A stretch of DNA of 57,748 nt from Gammaproteobacteria bacterium (GCA_021773245.1 JAJFKK010000125.1:1-57748), one strand, 5' to 3'. Shown: positions 39,488 to 48,595, counted from the stretch's first letter. Notes: generated by a model not told the origin, from the letters alone. Program-made: numbers and translations.

Positions 39488-40441
39488 ATGAATTTCCTTG
39501 ATTTTGAACAGCCTATTGCCGAACTCGAAGCCAAAATTGAAGAGCTGCGACATGTCGGTAATGATAAAGAAATAAATATTAACGAAGAGATTTCTCGGTT
39601 AAAAAAGCGTAGTTCTGAGCTAACCGAGTCGATATTCTCATCTTTGAGTTCCTGGCAGGTATCACAGTTATCCAGGCATCCTCAGCGCCCATATACGCAG
39701 GATTATATTAATAGAATTTTTACTGATTTCGAAGAATTACATGGGGAAAGATATTTTGCAGATGATGCTGCCATTATCGCTGGGATAGCGCGTATTGATG
39801 ATATCCCGGTTGCGGTCATAGGACATCAGAAAGGTCGTGATACGAAGGATAGAATTAAGCGAAATTACGGAATGCCTAAACCGGAGGGTTATCGTAAAGC
39901 TTTGAGAATTATGAAGTTGGCTGAACGATTTGGCTTGCCGGTATTAACTTTTATTGATACACCCGGTGCTTATCCTGGTATTGATGCCGAGGAACGTGGA
40001 CAAAGTGAAGCAATCGCAAGAAATTTAATGGAGATGTCTGAATTAAAAACTCCGATTGTTGCAACGGTGATAGGAGAAGGTGGTTCAGGCGGGGCATTAG
40101 CAATTGGAGTCGCAGATCGATTATTAATGCTTCAATACAGTACTTTTTCAGTTATTTCACCAGAGGGCTGTGCTTCTATTCTTTGGAAAAGTGCTGATAA
40201 AGCAAAGGATGCTGCAGAGATCATGGGTATAACAGCGCCGCGCTTAAGTGAACTTGGACTAATTGATCGCATTGTAAATGAACCACTGGGTGGTGCGCAT
40301 CGGAATTTTGATGAAGCAGCAAAAGAAATGAAGAGTGTTTTACTCGAAGAGTTGAAGCAATTAAATCAATTTCCAACTAGTGAAATAGTAAGTCAGAGAC
40401 AAGAGAAGTTAAGAAAAATTGGTGAGTTTAAACAAAATTAG
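39488..40441 (+). CDS. accA: Acetyl-CoA carboxylase carboxyltransferase subunit alpha
   Basis: 317 aa, the standard length. It opens [21 protein letters not shown]. Family blocks are [74 protein letters not shown] and [16 protein letters not shown]. Paired with AccD it transfers CO2 from carboxybiotin to acetyl-CoA, making malonyl-CoA. It lies directly after dnaE. Confidence 0.97.
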   Translation: MNFLDFEQPIAELEAKIEELRHVGNDKEININEEISRLKKRSSELTESIFSSLSSWQVSQLSRHPQRPYTQDYINRIFTDFEELHGERYFADDAAIIAGIARIDDIPVAVIGHQKGRDTKDRIKRNYGMPKPEGYRKALRIMKLAERFGLPVLTFIDTPGAYPGIDAEERGQSEAIARNLMEMSELKTPIVATVIGEGGSGGALAIGVADRLLMLQYSTFSVISPEGCASILWKSADKAKDAAEIMGITAPRLSELGLIDRIVNEPLGGAHRNFDEAAKEMKSVLLEELKQLNQFPTSEIVSQRQEKLRKIGEFKQN

Positions 40442-40495
40442 TTTTTAACATGTTTGGGCTTGTTAAAACTAAATTTAGTTGAGCCATATAAGCAC

Positions 40496-41857
40496 ATGAA
40501 TAAACCTGCGTCGACGACATCCCTTAGTAAAGATAATTTACTGTCTGTATTAAATCAGATATCTAATTCAAACAAGTATTGGCTTGCCTGCAGTGGCGGC
40601 ATGGATTCCTGTGTTCTATTACACCTCTTTTATTTAATCAAAGACGAAATAAAGCAAGATATAGAAGTGTTGTACGTTAATCATGGTCTGCAAGAAGATG
40701 CTGATAAATGGGCAATTTTTTGTGAAAAGCAATGTAAGGATTATGACTTTAATTTCTCTCATCTTCGAGTTGTTGAAGATTGTCCAAAAGGAAGAAGTGT
40801 TGAAGAATGGGCAAGGGAAAAGCGTTATAAATTAATTGAAGAAGTAATGGGAGATAATGAGGTGCTTTTTACTGCTCATCATCAAGATGATCAAGTTGAA
40901 ACATTTTTTCTTCAAGCTTTGAGAGGTGCAGGGCCAAGAGGTTTAGCGTCTATGCCTTTGATTAAGAAAAAAGAAAAAATAATTCATGTAAGACCATTAT
41001 TAGATTATTCGCAAGAATATTTAAAGTCTTATGCCGAATACCATAAGTTAATTTGGCAGACTGACAAGAGTAACTCAGACTGTCGATATGATAGAAATTA
41101 TTTCCGGCACAAATTAGCACCATTAATTGAAGAAAGATGGCCTGCCTACAGAGAAACGATAGGTCGCTTAATAAATAACCAAAAAGAATATAAAATATTA
41201 CTTGATGAAATAGCTTCTGAAGATTTAAAACTTGCACAACATAAAAGCTTAAATATGCTTAATCTTAATGCTGTTCAAAAATTAACGGCAGAAAGACAGA
41301 AGAATCTCATGTTTTTCTGGTTGAAAGAAATAAGTTTAGATATTCCTGGTTCTCGACATGCTAAAAAAATAATTTCTGACATTATTACTTCCCGAGAAGA
41401 TAGTTCGCCTTGTCTAAATTGGGCAAATACAGAGGTAAGACGCTATAAGAATATTTTGTATGCATCAGAGCTTACTGTAGAACATGATATCGATATTGAA
41501 TATAAATGGAACCTTAAAGAAGATTTGGCTGTTTTAAATGGGATACTTATGGCTAAGTCAGAATATGGTGTAGGGATATCTCAAAAAAAAGTTGCTGGCG
41601 CTGAATTTATTGTTCGTTATAGAAAAGGTGGTGAGAAAATTCAGCCAAGGAATTCTTCTCATACGAAAACAGTGAAACAATTATTTCAGGAATCTTCGGT
41701 ATTACCCTGGTTGCGTGATACGGTACCTCTTATTTATATTAATGGTGAATTAGCCGCAATTCCTGGCTTTTGTATAGGCGAACGTTATTCAGCCGGTGAA
41801 GATGAAACCTCATGGAATATACATTGGTCTGGTTATGAAAACGTGGTTCAGAATTAA
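40496..41857 (+). CDS. tilS: tRNA(Ile)-lysidine synthase TilS
   Basis: 453 aa from the ATG at 40496; the track's TTG start adds 14 unsupported residues. The PP-loop is WLACSGGMDSCVLLHL, followed by YVNHGLQEDADKWAIFCEKQC, EEWAREKRYKLIEE and FTAHHQDDQVETFFLQALRGAGPRGLASMP. The C-terminal domain ends near KTVKQLFQESSVLPWLRDTVPLIYINGELAAIPGF. It converts C34 of tRNA-Ile(CAU) to lysidine so that it reads AUA, a codon frequent in this AT-rich genome. Confidence 0.95.
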   Translation: MNKPASTTSLSKDNLLSVLNQISNSNKYWLACSGGMDSCVLLHLFYLIKDEIKQDIEVLYVNHGLQEDADKWAIFCEKQCKDYDFNFSHLRVVEDCPKGRSVEEWAREKRYKLIEEVMGDNEVLFTAHHQDDQVETFFLQALRGAGPRGLASMPLIKKKEKIIHVRPLLDYSQEYLKSYAEYHKLIWQTDKSNSDCRYDRNYFRHKLAPLIEERWPAYRETIGRLINNQKEYKILLDEIASEDLKLAQHKSLNMLNLNAVQKLTAERQKNLMFFWLKEISLDIPGSRHAKKIISDIITSREDSSPCLNWANTEVRRYKNILYASELTVEHDIDIEYKWNLKEDLAVLNGILMAKSEYGVGISQKKVAGAEFIVRYRKGGEKIQPRNSSHTKTVKQLFQESSVLPWLRDTVPLIYINGELAAIPGFCIGERYSAGEDETSWNIHWSGYENVVQN

Positions 41858-42652
41858 GTGGATAATATATTCTACTTAGCACATCAGTGCCTTAGAGAAT
41901 CAAATCTTGCTGATAAAATCTTATTGTCGATAAATGCCGCAAAAAAAATAAATGACGGAGATATTAACTTTGATTATTATAAAGTTGATATCGAATCATC
42001 TAATCCAGGTCGGCCAGAAAAACCTGTTTTAATTTCTCCTAAAAATGTGCCGAAACGAAATATACAAACGATTGAGGGTAGAGCAGCAATGATTCATTCG
42101 TTTGCCCATATAGAATTTAACGCTATAAACCTTGCATGGGATCTGGTTTTTCGTTTTCAGGATATGCCCAAAGAGTTTTATCATGATTGGTCTCAGGTTG
42201 CGGTTGAGGAAACAAAGCACTTTAATATGTTACGAGAAAACCTAATTAGCCTAGGATATGATTACGGTGATTTCCCAGCACATGATGGTCTTTGGACTAT
42301 AGCTGAAAAGACACAGCATGATATTTTACTACGATTAGCTGTTGTGCCGCGTATTATGGAAGCGCGAGGTTTGGACGTGACTCCAAATTTAATAGCGCGC
42401 TTTAGAAGCATAAAAGACGATGATACGGTTTCTATCCTGGAGTTAATTCTTAAAGAAGAAATAGGGCATGTTAATTTTGGATCAAAATGGTTTCACTATA
42501 TGTGTCAAAAAAACAATTATAATCCAGAAGAAAAATTCATGGAAATTGCAGATGAATTCCTACCTGTATCTAAAACAAAAAACATAAACTATAAAGCGAG
42601 ATTGTTGGCTGGTTTCAGTGAAACAGAATTAGAATATCTAGCGGCAACTTAA
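41858..42652 (+). CDS. DUF455-family ferritin-like protein
   Basis: 264 aa starting at a GTG immediately after the tilS stop. RNIQTIEGRAAMIHSFAHIEFNAINLAWDLVFRFQ and WSQVAVEETKHFNMLRENLISLGYDYGDFPAHDGLW carry Glu and His residues in the E...ExxH pattern of a di-metal four-helix bundle. A further EEIGHVNFGSKWFHY supplies the second half-site. DUF455 proteins are widespread, and some are described as MiaE-like. The reaction here is unknown; binding of a di-iron centre is inferred from residues. It is probably translationally coupled to tilS. Confidence 0.85.
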   Translation: MDNIFYLAHQCLRESNLADKILLSINAAKKINDGDINFDYYKVDIESSNPGRPEKPVLISPKNVPKRNIQTIEGRAAMIHSFAHIEFNAINLAWDLVFRFQDMPKEFYHDWSQVAVEETKHFNMLRENLISLGYDYGDFPAHDGLWTIAEKTQHDILLRLAVVPRIMEARGLDVTPNLIARFRSIKDDDTVSILELILKEEIGHVNFGSKWFHYMCQKNNYNPEEKFMEIADEFLPVSKTKNINYKARLLAGFSETELEYLAAT

Positions 42653-42664
42653 TATAGAGATAAT

Positions 42665-43390
42665 ATGAAAATATTAGAAAAAATAAAATCTTCCTCTTTT
42701 TTTAAAAATAACAAAGATGCAATGCCTGTTGCAGATATTCCTTCACTATCAATGAGTGAACGGGAAGATAAAATATATGAAAAGGAGCAATTGTCATTAC
42801 AAAAGCTGTATGAACGATGGTCCTGCAAAGAAAAATGGTTGCTACATGATGAAGGTATTCCATTGCTTTTTGCAATCAATCCAAATGACAGAGAAAATTT
42901 GGAAGATGAGGCTTTAAATAAAATAGAAAATCTTTGGGAGCATGCGCAAGATTGTGTGAAGAAAAAGCTATTGCCAGTTATTAATATAGAGAGCTCCAAA
43001 GCAGAATGGGAAGTAAGACCGATAGATCTTTATTCTTGGGGAACAGTCAGCCGAATAAATATGCCTGATGAATTTAGTATGTTAATGACATTTGTTGCAC
43101 AAACAATAAAACCTATACAAACAAATTCAAATGCTAATCTAGGTGATAGCGCTGAAGACATGTTGTATCAAAAACATAGAGAGATTGTTTTAGGTGCAGC
43201 GACATCACTTTTAGTTAATGCGGCTGACTTATGTAAAAATAAAAAGGGGAAAATTGTTAGTAATAAAATAGCAAAGAATATTATTGAAAATGAAAGTCAA
43301 TGGTTTGGTGATGATAGACCTTTGTTGACTGAGTCAACGATGACAGATTTGATAAATGAATATTTAAAATTAACTCGGCCTACAGTTTGA
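42665..43390 (+). CDS. Protein of unknown function, 241 aa
   Basis: Soluble and helical, without a signal peptide or membrane helix. Visible features are a charged N-terminal region (MSEREDKIYEKEQLSLQKLYERWSCKEKWLLHDEGIPLLF), tryptophan-rich contacts (WSCKEKWLL, LYSWGTVSRINMP) and a helical C-terminus. I recognise no family. It is 12 bp downstream of the DUF455 gene and likely in the same transcript, the last gene of the long plus-strand run. It is convergent with the VWA-FHA gene across 16 bp, with no clear terminator between. Confidence 0.65.
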   Translation: MKILEKIKSSSFFKNNKDAMPVADIPSLSMSEREDKIYEKEQLSLQKLYERWSCKEKWLLHDEGIPLLFAINPNDRENLEDEALNKIENLWEHAQDCVKKKLLPVINIESSKAEWEVRPIDLYSWGTVSRINMPDEFSMLMTFVAQTIKPIQTNSNANLGDSAEDMLYQKHREIVLGAATSLLVNAADLCKNKKGKIVSNKIAKNIIENESQWFGDDRPLLTESTMTDLINEYLKLTRPTV

Positions 43391-43406
43391 AATATAAAAA
43401 ACATAA

Positions 43407-44915
43407 TTAGTGAGTAGGTGTTCTTGTTTTTTGCATAACAGTTGATTCTTCAAGTGAGTAATCAGATGCAAGTTGGGTAAAATGTAGAAAAAAATCACCT
43501 ATTTCAAGAATATCTCCTTCATGTAATTCTGCTTTGCCGACCTTTTCGTTATTAATATAAACACCATTCATTGAATTCATATCTATGATATCGAAAGTGC
43601 CATCACTATTCCTGTGAATTTCGGCATGACGCCTTGATATAGAAGTGTCATCCAAACTTAATTCATTATCTTTACTTCTGCCTATTCGACAGATAGTCCT
43701 AGTGATAGGGTATCGTTTATCAGAACCATCATTGGATATTAAATATGCATACGGTCTGTATTCATTTTTTGAATTGTTAGTTTGTTCTGGTTTTCTCCAT
43801 AGGAGATAGAGCGTGATTAATATGAAAATTATAATAATAATGAAGGCAGCAGGAAGACCATACCAGATCCATAAATTGATAGGTTGAATAGGATTCTGTT
43901 TTGTTATTATTTGTATCGGAGCATTATTTACAGCAGGTTTTATTAAAGGCGATGAAATAATATTTTCTTCATTCATTATAGGCTTATTTACAGGCTCTTT
44001 AGTGAAATTCTTTTTTATTTTTATATTAATAGGAACTTGAATACGTTTTACACCGGCGTTGCTAGAAAAAGATAATGTTACAGAATTTACTGGTTTTTCA
44101 CTTTGATATAGTTCGTTCAAAGGGATGGAAAAAGAGCCTCCATTATCAATATTGCGGAACATTTTTTTAAGGTCATTGATAGCTAAATTATAAGTCGAAT
44201 CTGTTTCTAAATAAGAACCACCTGTTTCTTCACTTAATCTTCTTAATGTTTGTAAGGCAACGGATAAGGAAACAGAACGGGGATAGCCAATAGAATTTAT
44301 TACTATACTTTGTTTTCTGGCCATTTTAATGATGTCGGAATGAAAGTAAGCTTTATCCTCAGCTTGACCATCAGAAAGCAAAACAATTACTTTTCTTTTC
44401 GCTTCAATTGAATTGAATTGCTCCATCGCTTTCAGGAGGTTTCGATATAACTCAGTGGTTTTCCCTGCTGCTTTTATATTATCTAGTGATTTTAATAATA
44501 AAAATGATGATGTGCCAATTGAAGACTGCATGTTAAGTGACTTATCAAATGAGGCGAGTCCGGCTTTATGATGAGGTTTTAAAGTCGAGAGTATTTCCTT
44601 TATGTGAGCTTTATTTTTTTCAATTACATTTTGTCTAGCCGGGTCACTCGTGTCGATTAAAAATAAAATTGCGGTTGTGTCATTAGTTTCCGGATAGGCA
44701 TAATTATCGGTAATTTCTAACTTTATTTTATTTGAATTCGCCTCGATTGAAGTTACATTATCTTGAGTTAATGTTCTGTATTCACAATGAAGCATTGCTT
44801 CATCTTGTTGGCAGCTAACATCGAAGTTACCTGTTAAAACACTCCATGCAAACAAAGGAATTGAATATAAAATCAAACATAAACAAATCAAGAATGATTT
44901 TTCTTTCAAAAACAT
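43407..44915 (-). CDS. VWA domain - transmembrane - FHA domain protein
   Basis: 502 aa. Residues 1-24 are a signal or anchor sequence. Residues about 85-270 form a von Willebrand A domain: TTAILFLIDTSDPARQ is a MIDAS loop with P in place of the last serine of DxSxS, and KRKVIVLLSDGQAEDKA is the distal aspartate loop. A single helix, WYGLPAAFIIIIIFILITLYLLW, lies near 350-372. A C-terminal FHA domain (about 405-485) keeps IGRSKDNELSLDDTSISRRHAEI and NSMNGVYINNEKV. The layout puts the VWA in the periplasm and the FHA in the cytoplasm, where FHA reads phosphothreonine. It is the last gene of the six-gene minus-strand unit. No Ser/Thr kinase gene is in the window. Confidence 0.88.
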   Translation of the reverse strand: MFLKEKSFLICLCLILYSIPLFAWSVLTGNFDVSCQQDEAMLHCEYRTLTQDNVTSIEANSNKIKLEITDNYAYPETNDTTAILFLIDTSDPARQNVIEKNKAHIKEILSTLKPHHKAGLASFDKSLNMQSSIGTSSFLLLKSLDNIKAAGKTTELYRNLLKAMEQFNSIEAKRKVIVLLSDGQAEDKAYFHSDIIKMARKQSIVINSIGYPRSVSLSVALQTLRRLSEETGGSYLETDSTYNLAINDLKKMFRNIDNGGSFSIPLNELYQSEKPVNSVTLSFSSNAGVKRIQVPINIKIKKNFTKEPVNKPIMNEENIISSPLIKPAVNNAPIQIITKQNPIQPINLWIWYGLPAAFIIIIIFILITLYLLWRKPEQTNNSKNEYRPYAYLISNDGSDKRYPITRTICRIGRSKDNELSLDDTSISRRHAEIHRNSDGTFDIIDMNSMNGVYINNEKVGKAELHEGDILEIGDFFLHFTQLASDYSLEESTVMQKTRTPTH

Positions 44916-44925
44916 AAGTCAAAAT

Positions 44926-45444
44926 TTAGCCTTTGTCAGGGAACAAGGGATCGGGTAAATCGTAAAATTCGATTTCAACTGATTTCACACCACGGCGCTG
45001 TTCATTAATTTCAACCATCGTTTTGTCATCAGGTTCTTTAAATTCACCCATCTGAGCAATATCTTTATCTAATTTAGCTTTCACATTAATTATTTTTTCA
45101 TGTAACTCATTCGAGTATTGTAGTTCATATGCTCTAGGTTTGGATGAATCGGACATATTTTTAATTTCAGTTAGCCAAAGAAAAATAGAACCGTTTTTAC
45201 CCATTTCTTTATCCGGTTGAGAAACATGTGCAGCAATTAGACGGAATTGCGCAGGAGGATTTTGAGATGTGGGCCAACCGAGCAAAGGTGGAAAAGAATA
45301 ATAACTTACAAGGTAAAAAATCGACGTGATAATAATTGTTGAGGCTTTAACAGGCCAAGACCATTTTGAATAAAGATTAATACTGAGAAGTAGTAGTCCA
45401 AGTATAATATAAGCGGCAATAATGCCCGTTATGCCCAATATCAC
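44926..45444 (-). CDS. Two-TM membrane protein of unknown function
   Basis: 172 aa starting at a GTG with TGGAG about 9 nt upstream. Two hydrophobic helices lie in the first 55 residues (ILGITGIIAAYIILGLLLLSIN and ASTIIITSIFYLVSYYSF), followed by a soluble domain with QNPPAQFRLIAAHVSQPD, SIFLWLTEI and RAYELQYSNELHEKI. I recognise the layout as a conserved companion type but cannot name a family. It is 20 bp downstream of the ExbD-like gene and 10 bp upstream of the VWA-FHA gene, so it is a core member of the unit. Confidence 0.75.
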   Translation of the reverse strand: MILGITGIIAAYIILGLLLLSINLYSKWSWPVKASTIIITSIFYLVSYYSFPPLLGWPTSQNPPAQFRLIAAHVSQPDKEMGKNGSIFLWLTEIKNMSDSSKPRAYELQYSNELHEKIINVKAKLDKDIAQMGEFKEPDDKTMVEINEQRRGVKSVEIEFYDLPDPLFPDKG

Positions 45445-45464
45445 AATAATTTCTCCATTGTTAT

Positions 45465-46058
45465 TTAGCCAAGAATCACAAGAGATTTTGGTAGAAAATT
45501 GATTCCAAAAATTTCGCCTTCACGTCCAATGGAAAAACGAATAACTGTTTTCTCGTCGCCTTTTTTTTCCATTGTAACCGTTCCGTAATACACTATTTCT
45601 AATTTTGGATTAACCTTTGCAAGCCTGACCTTCACGTCAACAGGTTTACCTGTTTCAGAAGCGTAATAGTGTAGATTAACTACGTATTCACCTTTCACAA
45701 CACCTCTTAACGTAACAACTTCTTGGTTAAGCGGATTTTGAATTTCCTCGCCGTTAATCGTGATAGTGTCATTTACCAAACCGCGATCATCACGATCAAG
45801 ATGTAACAAACCAGCTTCGGGTGTTCTAAACCAGACGATTTGTCCCTCTGGATCTTCAACATAGACATCAACATCATCTGGGCTATCATCTTCCCAGGTA
45901 ATGGTCAGAATATATTCTGCTTTAGGGTCAATAATTCCTGTCTTTGCTTCAGGGTTCATGAACATGATGGCGACCAAAAATAAAAAGGTAAAACCTAAAA
46001 GCGCATTGAACAATAAATCTGTGAAAGGGTCTGAGCGGAGTCGATCTTTAACTCGCAT
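45465..46058 (-). CDS. ExbD/MotB-like single-pass protein with DUF2135-like periplasmic domain
   Basis: 197 aa. A short basic cytoplasmic N-terminus leads into SDPFTDLLFNALLGFTFLFLVAIMFMNP, one membrane helix preceded by an acidic residue, as in ExbD, TolR and MotB. Residues about 50-190 are a beta-rich domain, DVDVYVEDPEGQIVWFRTPEAGLLHLDRDDRG and YVVNLHYYASETGKPVDVKVRLAKV, resembling the Ig-like DUF2135/YfaP fold. It lacks the OmpA-type peptidoglycan-binding domain of MotB. It lies 2 bp downstream of the MotA/TolQ-like gene, as expected for a stator pair. Confidence 0.78.
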   Translation of the reverse strand: MRVKDRLRSDPFTDLLFNALLGFTFLFLVAIMFMNPEAKTGIIDPKAEYILTITWEDDSPDDVDVYVEDPEGQIVWFRTPEAGLLHLDRDDRGLVNDTITINGEEIQNPLNQEVVTLRGVVKGEYVVNLHYYASETGKPVDVKVRLAKVNPKLEIVYYGTVTMEKKGDEKTVIRFSIGREGEIFGINFLPKSLVILG

Positions 46059-46060
46059 TG

Positions 46061-46804
46061 TTAAACACCATTCAGTTTTGGAATTACATGTATTTGAGTT
46101 AAATGTCGCGTTAGTTCAATGAGTTCGTCAACATGTCTATCTATCATGTGATATTGCATTGCAGACAAAATACTGCAAATTAGTCCAGCAAGTGTTGTAT
46201 ACAATGCAGTACCCATCCCGTTACTCATGTGTTGCAGGATTTTCTGCATATTACTGACATCAAAGTCAGCAATATTAGCAACAGAACCAAGCATGAAGAT
46301 AAACCCGATAATGGTGCCAAGTAGACCGAGTTTCAACATCATGTCAGAAACAAACCAACCAATTTCTTGAGGTCCTTTTAAACGCGACTCATAAACATCA
46401 ATTAGATCTGACGGTGAGGTTGCTTCTTCAGAACTCGTGGTATTCATATTTCTATAATATAGGTCGCCGATATAATCAGTCATAAAACAATCCGGCAGCT
46501 TTTTGTCAGAACTAATAAAAATATCTTCATCATCAATTTTTAAGTCGAGCTTATCTTCATTCTTTATCATGCCGTCTACTTTTCTTGATAGATTAGTTTG
46601 TAAAGAAATAATGTAAGTTAGTCTGGCACAATGCAATGTGACCAGTAGGTAGATTAATGCGATGATGGATGAGATGCGGCTTTTATCGATGCTGAACAGT
46701 AAAGAAAAAACACCTTCGTTCCATGCAACGATGAGAGAAAAAGCGATAAGGCCGGTTAATATTAGCCATCTGAGTAATAGGCTGTGTTCTGGTTGTTCCT
46801 TCAT
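46061..46804 (-). CDS. MotA/TolQ/ExbB-family proton channel protein
   Basis: 247 aa with about four membrane helices: two near the N-terminus (LILTGLIAFSLIVAWNEGVF and SIIALIYLLVTLHCARLTYI), then the conserved channel pair LGLLGTIIGFIFMLGSVANI and MSNGMGTALYTTLAGLICSIL, the hallmark MotA_ExbB domain. A cytoplasmic loop of about 80 residues lies between the pairs. Family members form pentamers around a dimeric B subunit and use proton or sodium flow to move a periplasmic partner. The B-like protein lies directly downstream with a 2-bp gap. Confidence 0.88.
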   Translation of the reverse strand: MKEQPEHSLLLRWLILTGLIAFSLIVAWNEGVFSLLFSIDKSRISSIIALIYLLVTLHCARLTYIISLQTNLSRKVDGMIKNEDKLDLKIDDEDIFISSDKKLPDCFMTDYIGDLYYRNMNTTSSEEATSPSDLIDVYESRLKGPQEIGWFVSDMMLKLGLLGTIIGFIFMLGSVANIADFDVSNMQKILQHMSNGMGTALYTTLAGLICSILSAMQYHMIDRHVDELIELTRHLTQIHVIPKLNGV

Positions 46805-46845
46805 TTTTCTGTTTATACCTTACAGTTGTAGCTTCCGTGCTGTAA

Positions 46846-47319
46846 TTAATTTTGCTCTAGAATAAATGGGTCTTCAGATGCCGTATATTCTACCATTGAA
46901 CGCAATATTTTATTAATATTTTTTGCAGTTTCGTCCATTTGTATGTCACCAGTTTTTTCTGGTAAGAGACGAGTTCCGACGAGGATTTCTCCATCAAGTT
47001 CTGTTGCCGTTAATTTATAGGGACAATAATTAATATAGTGAGGTTCAATCTTTAACATTTCTTCTGCTATCGTAAGATTACAAAATAAAATCACTTCATT
47101 TTGAGGGAACGCAGTATTACCCCGTTTTTGGATAGCCTCGCCAATATGAAGTCGATTAGTAATACGGAAATTATTTTCACTAATGCTGAATTCTGCATCC
47201 TGAATGACATCAATGAATGCTTTTTTTGTGTGTCGTTCGTGAATCTGATTGGATTCTTTTGAGCATGCAGTAAGCAGTATCAATATAACTAAGAAGGGAT
47301 ATATCCTGAGTTTTTTCAT
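46846..47319 (-). CDS. Lipoprotein of unknown function
   Basis: 157 aa. MKKLRIYPFLVILILLTACSKES is a type II signal peptide with lipobox LTAC, so lipidation at C19 or nearby is expected, with serine at +2 favouring the outer membrane. The mature domain (FSISENNFRITNRLHIGEAIQKRG...) has no family I recognise; it contains cysteines in FCNLTIAEEM and INYCPYKLT. It overlaps the YkuD gene upstream by 4 bp and lies 41 bp upstream of the channel gene. Confidence 0.75.
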   Translation of the reverse strand: MKKLRIYPFLVILILLTACSKESNQIHERHTKKAFIDVIQDAEFSISENNFRITNRLHIGEAIQKRGNTAFPQNEVILFCNLTIAEEMLKIEPHYINYCPYKLTATELDGEILVGTRLLPEKTGDIQMDETAKNINKILRSMVEYTASEDPFILEQN

Positions 47320-47876
47320 TCTTTGATGATGACAGCTGTGCCTACATCGACAAATTTTCTCAAGTCATTTATTTCTGCATTGGTCAGAGCAATACAACCT
47401 TCTGTCCAGTTTATTTCTTCATGGATGGTTAGCTTTTCATCATTTTCTACGCCTAGTCCATGGATGCCGATAAAACCTCCCAGTTCTGTATCTTGAGGCG
47501 GTGCTTCTCGTTTTTTGTAGGCGCTAGCAATACGTTTGAAATCCTTTGCATCAATAGTCTTATTTTTATAGCCATACCAGGCATCAATCAGATTTGGATA
47601 GTCGAGTTGAATGAAATAATGAAAACGACTACTTTCCTTGAATTTTGATATACGATAAACCCCTAAGGGTGTTTTACTGTCTCCCTGGCGACGTTTTGTA
47701 CCTTTACCGCCTTTTCCACTGGCAATATGGAATTTTTTTACAATTTCGCCAGATTTCTCAACAACAAGTTCCTTATTTTTTTTAGAAATTAATATTTGGT
47801 ACTCACTGGCTTGTACCAGTGGGCCTAATAGTAAAAGCAAGAATACCAATAGAAATTGAGTGGACAACTTACGCAT
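47316..47876 (-). CDS. L,D-transpeptidase (YkuD family)
   Basis: 186 aa. A signal peptide (FLLVFLLLLLGPLVQASEYQ) is followed by a YkuD catalytic domain: FHIASGKGGKGTKRRQGDSKTPLGVYRI, GFIGIHGLGVENDEK with the catalytic histidine, and NWTEGCIALTNAEI with the nucleophile cysteine. The enzyme would form 3-3 crosslinks, attach proteins to peptidoglycan, or act as an amidase-like L,D-enzyme. It is first in the six-gene minus-strand unit and overlaps the lipoprotein gene by 4 bp, suggesting a cell-wall attachment role for the whole device. Confidence 0.9.
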   Translation of the reverse strand: MRKLSTQFLLVFLLLLLGPLVQASEYQILISKKNKELVVEKSGEIVKKFHIASGKGGKGTKRRQGDSKTPLGVYRISKFKESSRFHYFIQLDYPNLIDAWYGYKNKTIDAKDFKRIASAYKKREAPPQDTELGGFIGIHGLGVENDEKLTIHEEINWTEGCIALTNAEINDLRKFVDVGTAVIIKE

Positions 47877-48045
47877 AATTGTAATGTTTTTAGATTATTA
47901 TATTTTCAAACTTATAATTCAGAAACGATAGGCAATTTACTGCCAAAATTTATTGTAAGGTAGTATTATCCTTAGAAAAATGCGTGAAAGCTAGCCTGAT
48001 TAGTTAATCATTAATGATCTCATACGATTTCGAGGTAAAAGTTTT

Positions 48046-48576
48046 ATGGAAATACAGAAATACAATTCCACTGCAATTATTATCCATTGGCTTATGGCTA
48101 TTATGATTATTGCGATGATTGTTTTAGGACTCTATATGACAGGTTTAGAAAAAGGCAGCGATGAGCGAACTTGGTTTTTTACTCTACACAAATCAATTGG
48201 CCTAACATTGGCATTATTAGCGATTACCCGCTTAATTTGGAAATTGTGTTCAACTTCACCGGCATTACCTGAATATGTTGCGCCACGACAAAGAAAAATG
48301 GCCACTGCAACGCATCACTTATTGTATTTGATGATGTTTATCCAACCCGTTTCAGGTTACATCTCATCCTCATTTAGCGGCTATAAAACGAAGTTTTGGG
48401 GAATACCCCTACCACATTGGGGTTCAAAACAACCTGAGTTAAATGAATTGTTTACAGAGATTCACGAAATTAGTGCTTTTTGCCTAATAGCACTACTTGT
48501 CTTACATATTGCTGGGGTTATTTATCACTTACGCAAGAAAGAAAGTGAACTGTTCAAGAGAATGTGGTTTTCATAA
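48046..48576 (+). CDS. Cytochrome b561
   Basis: 176 aa with four membrane helices and the b561 haem histidines: IIIHWLMAIM, FFTLHKSIG, ATHHLLYLMMFIQPVSGY and HEISAFCLIALLVLHIAGVIYHL. Bacterial b561 proteins carry two b haems and move electrons between quinol and periplasmic acceptors, or superoxide to ubiquinone. The ATG is preceded by GAGGTAAAAGTTTT. It is convergent with pqqA; a role with a PQQ enzyme is possible but not shown. Confidence 0.92.
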   Translation: MEIQKYNSTAIIIHWLMAIMIIAMIVLGLYMTGLEKGSDERTWFFTLHKSIGLTLALLAITRLIWKLCSTSPALPEYVAPRQRKMATATHHLLYLMMFIQPVSGYISSSFSGYKTKFWGIPLPHWGSKQPELNELFTEIHEISAFCLIALLVLHIAGVIYHLRKKESELFKRMWFS

Positions 48577-48595
48577 AGATTAACTTGTCTATAGA

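Noticed and set aside
43407-47876. Zorya-type defence system
   Set aside because: A MotA-like channel is present, but the B partner lacks the peptidoglycan domain and no ZorC, helicase or nuclease gene is nearby.
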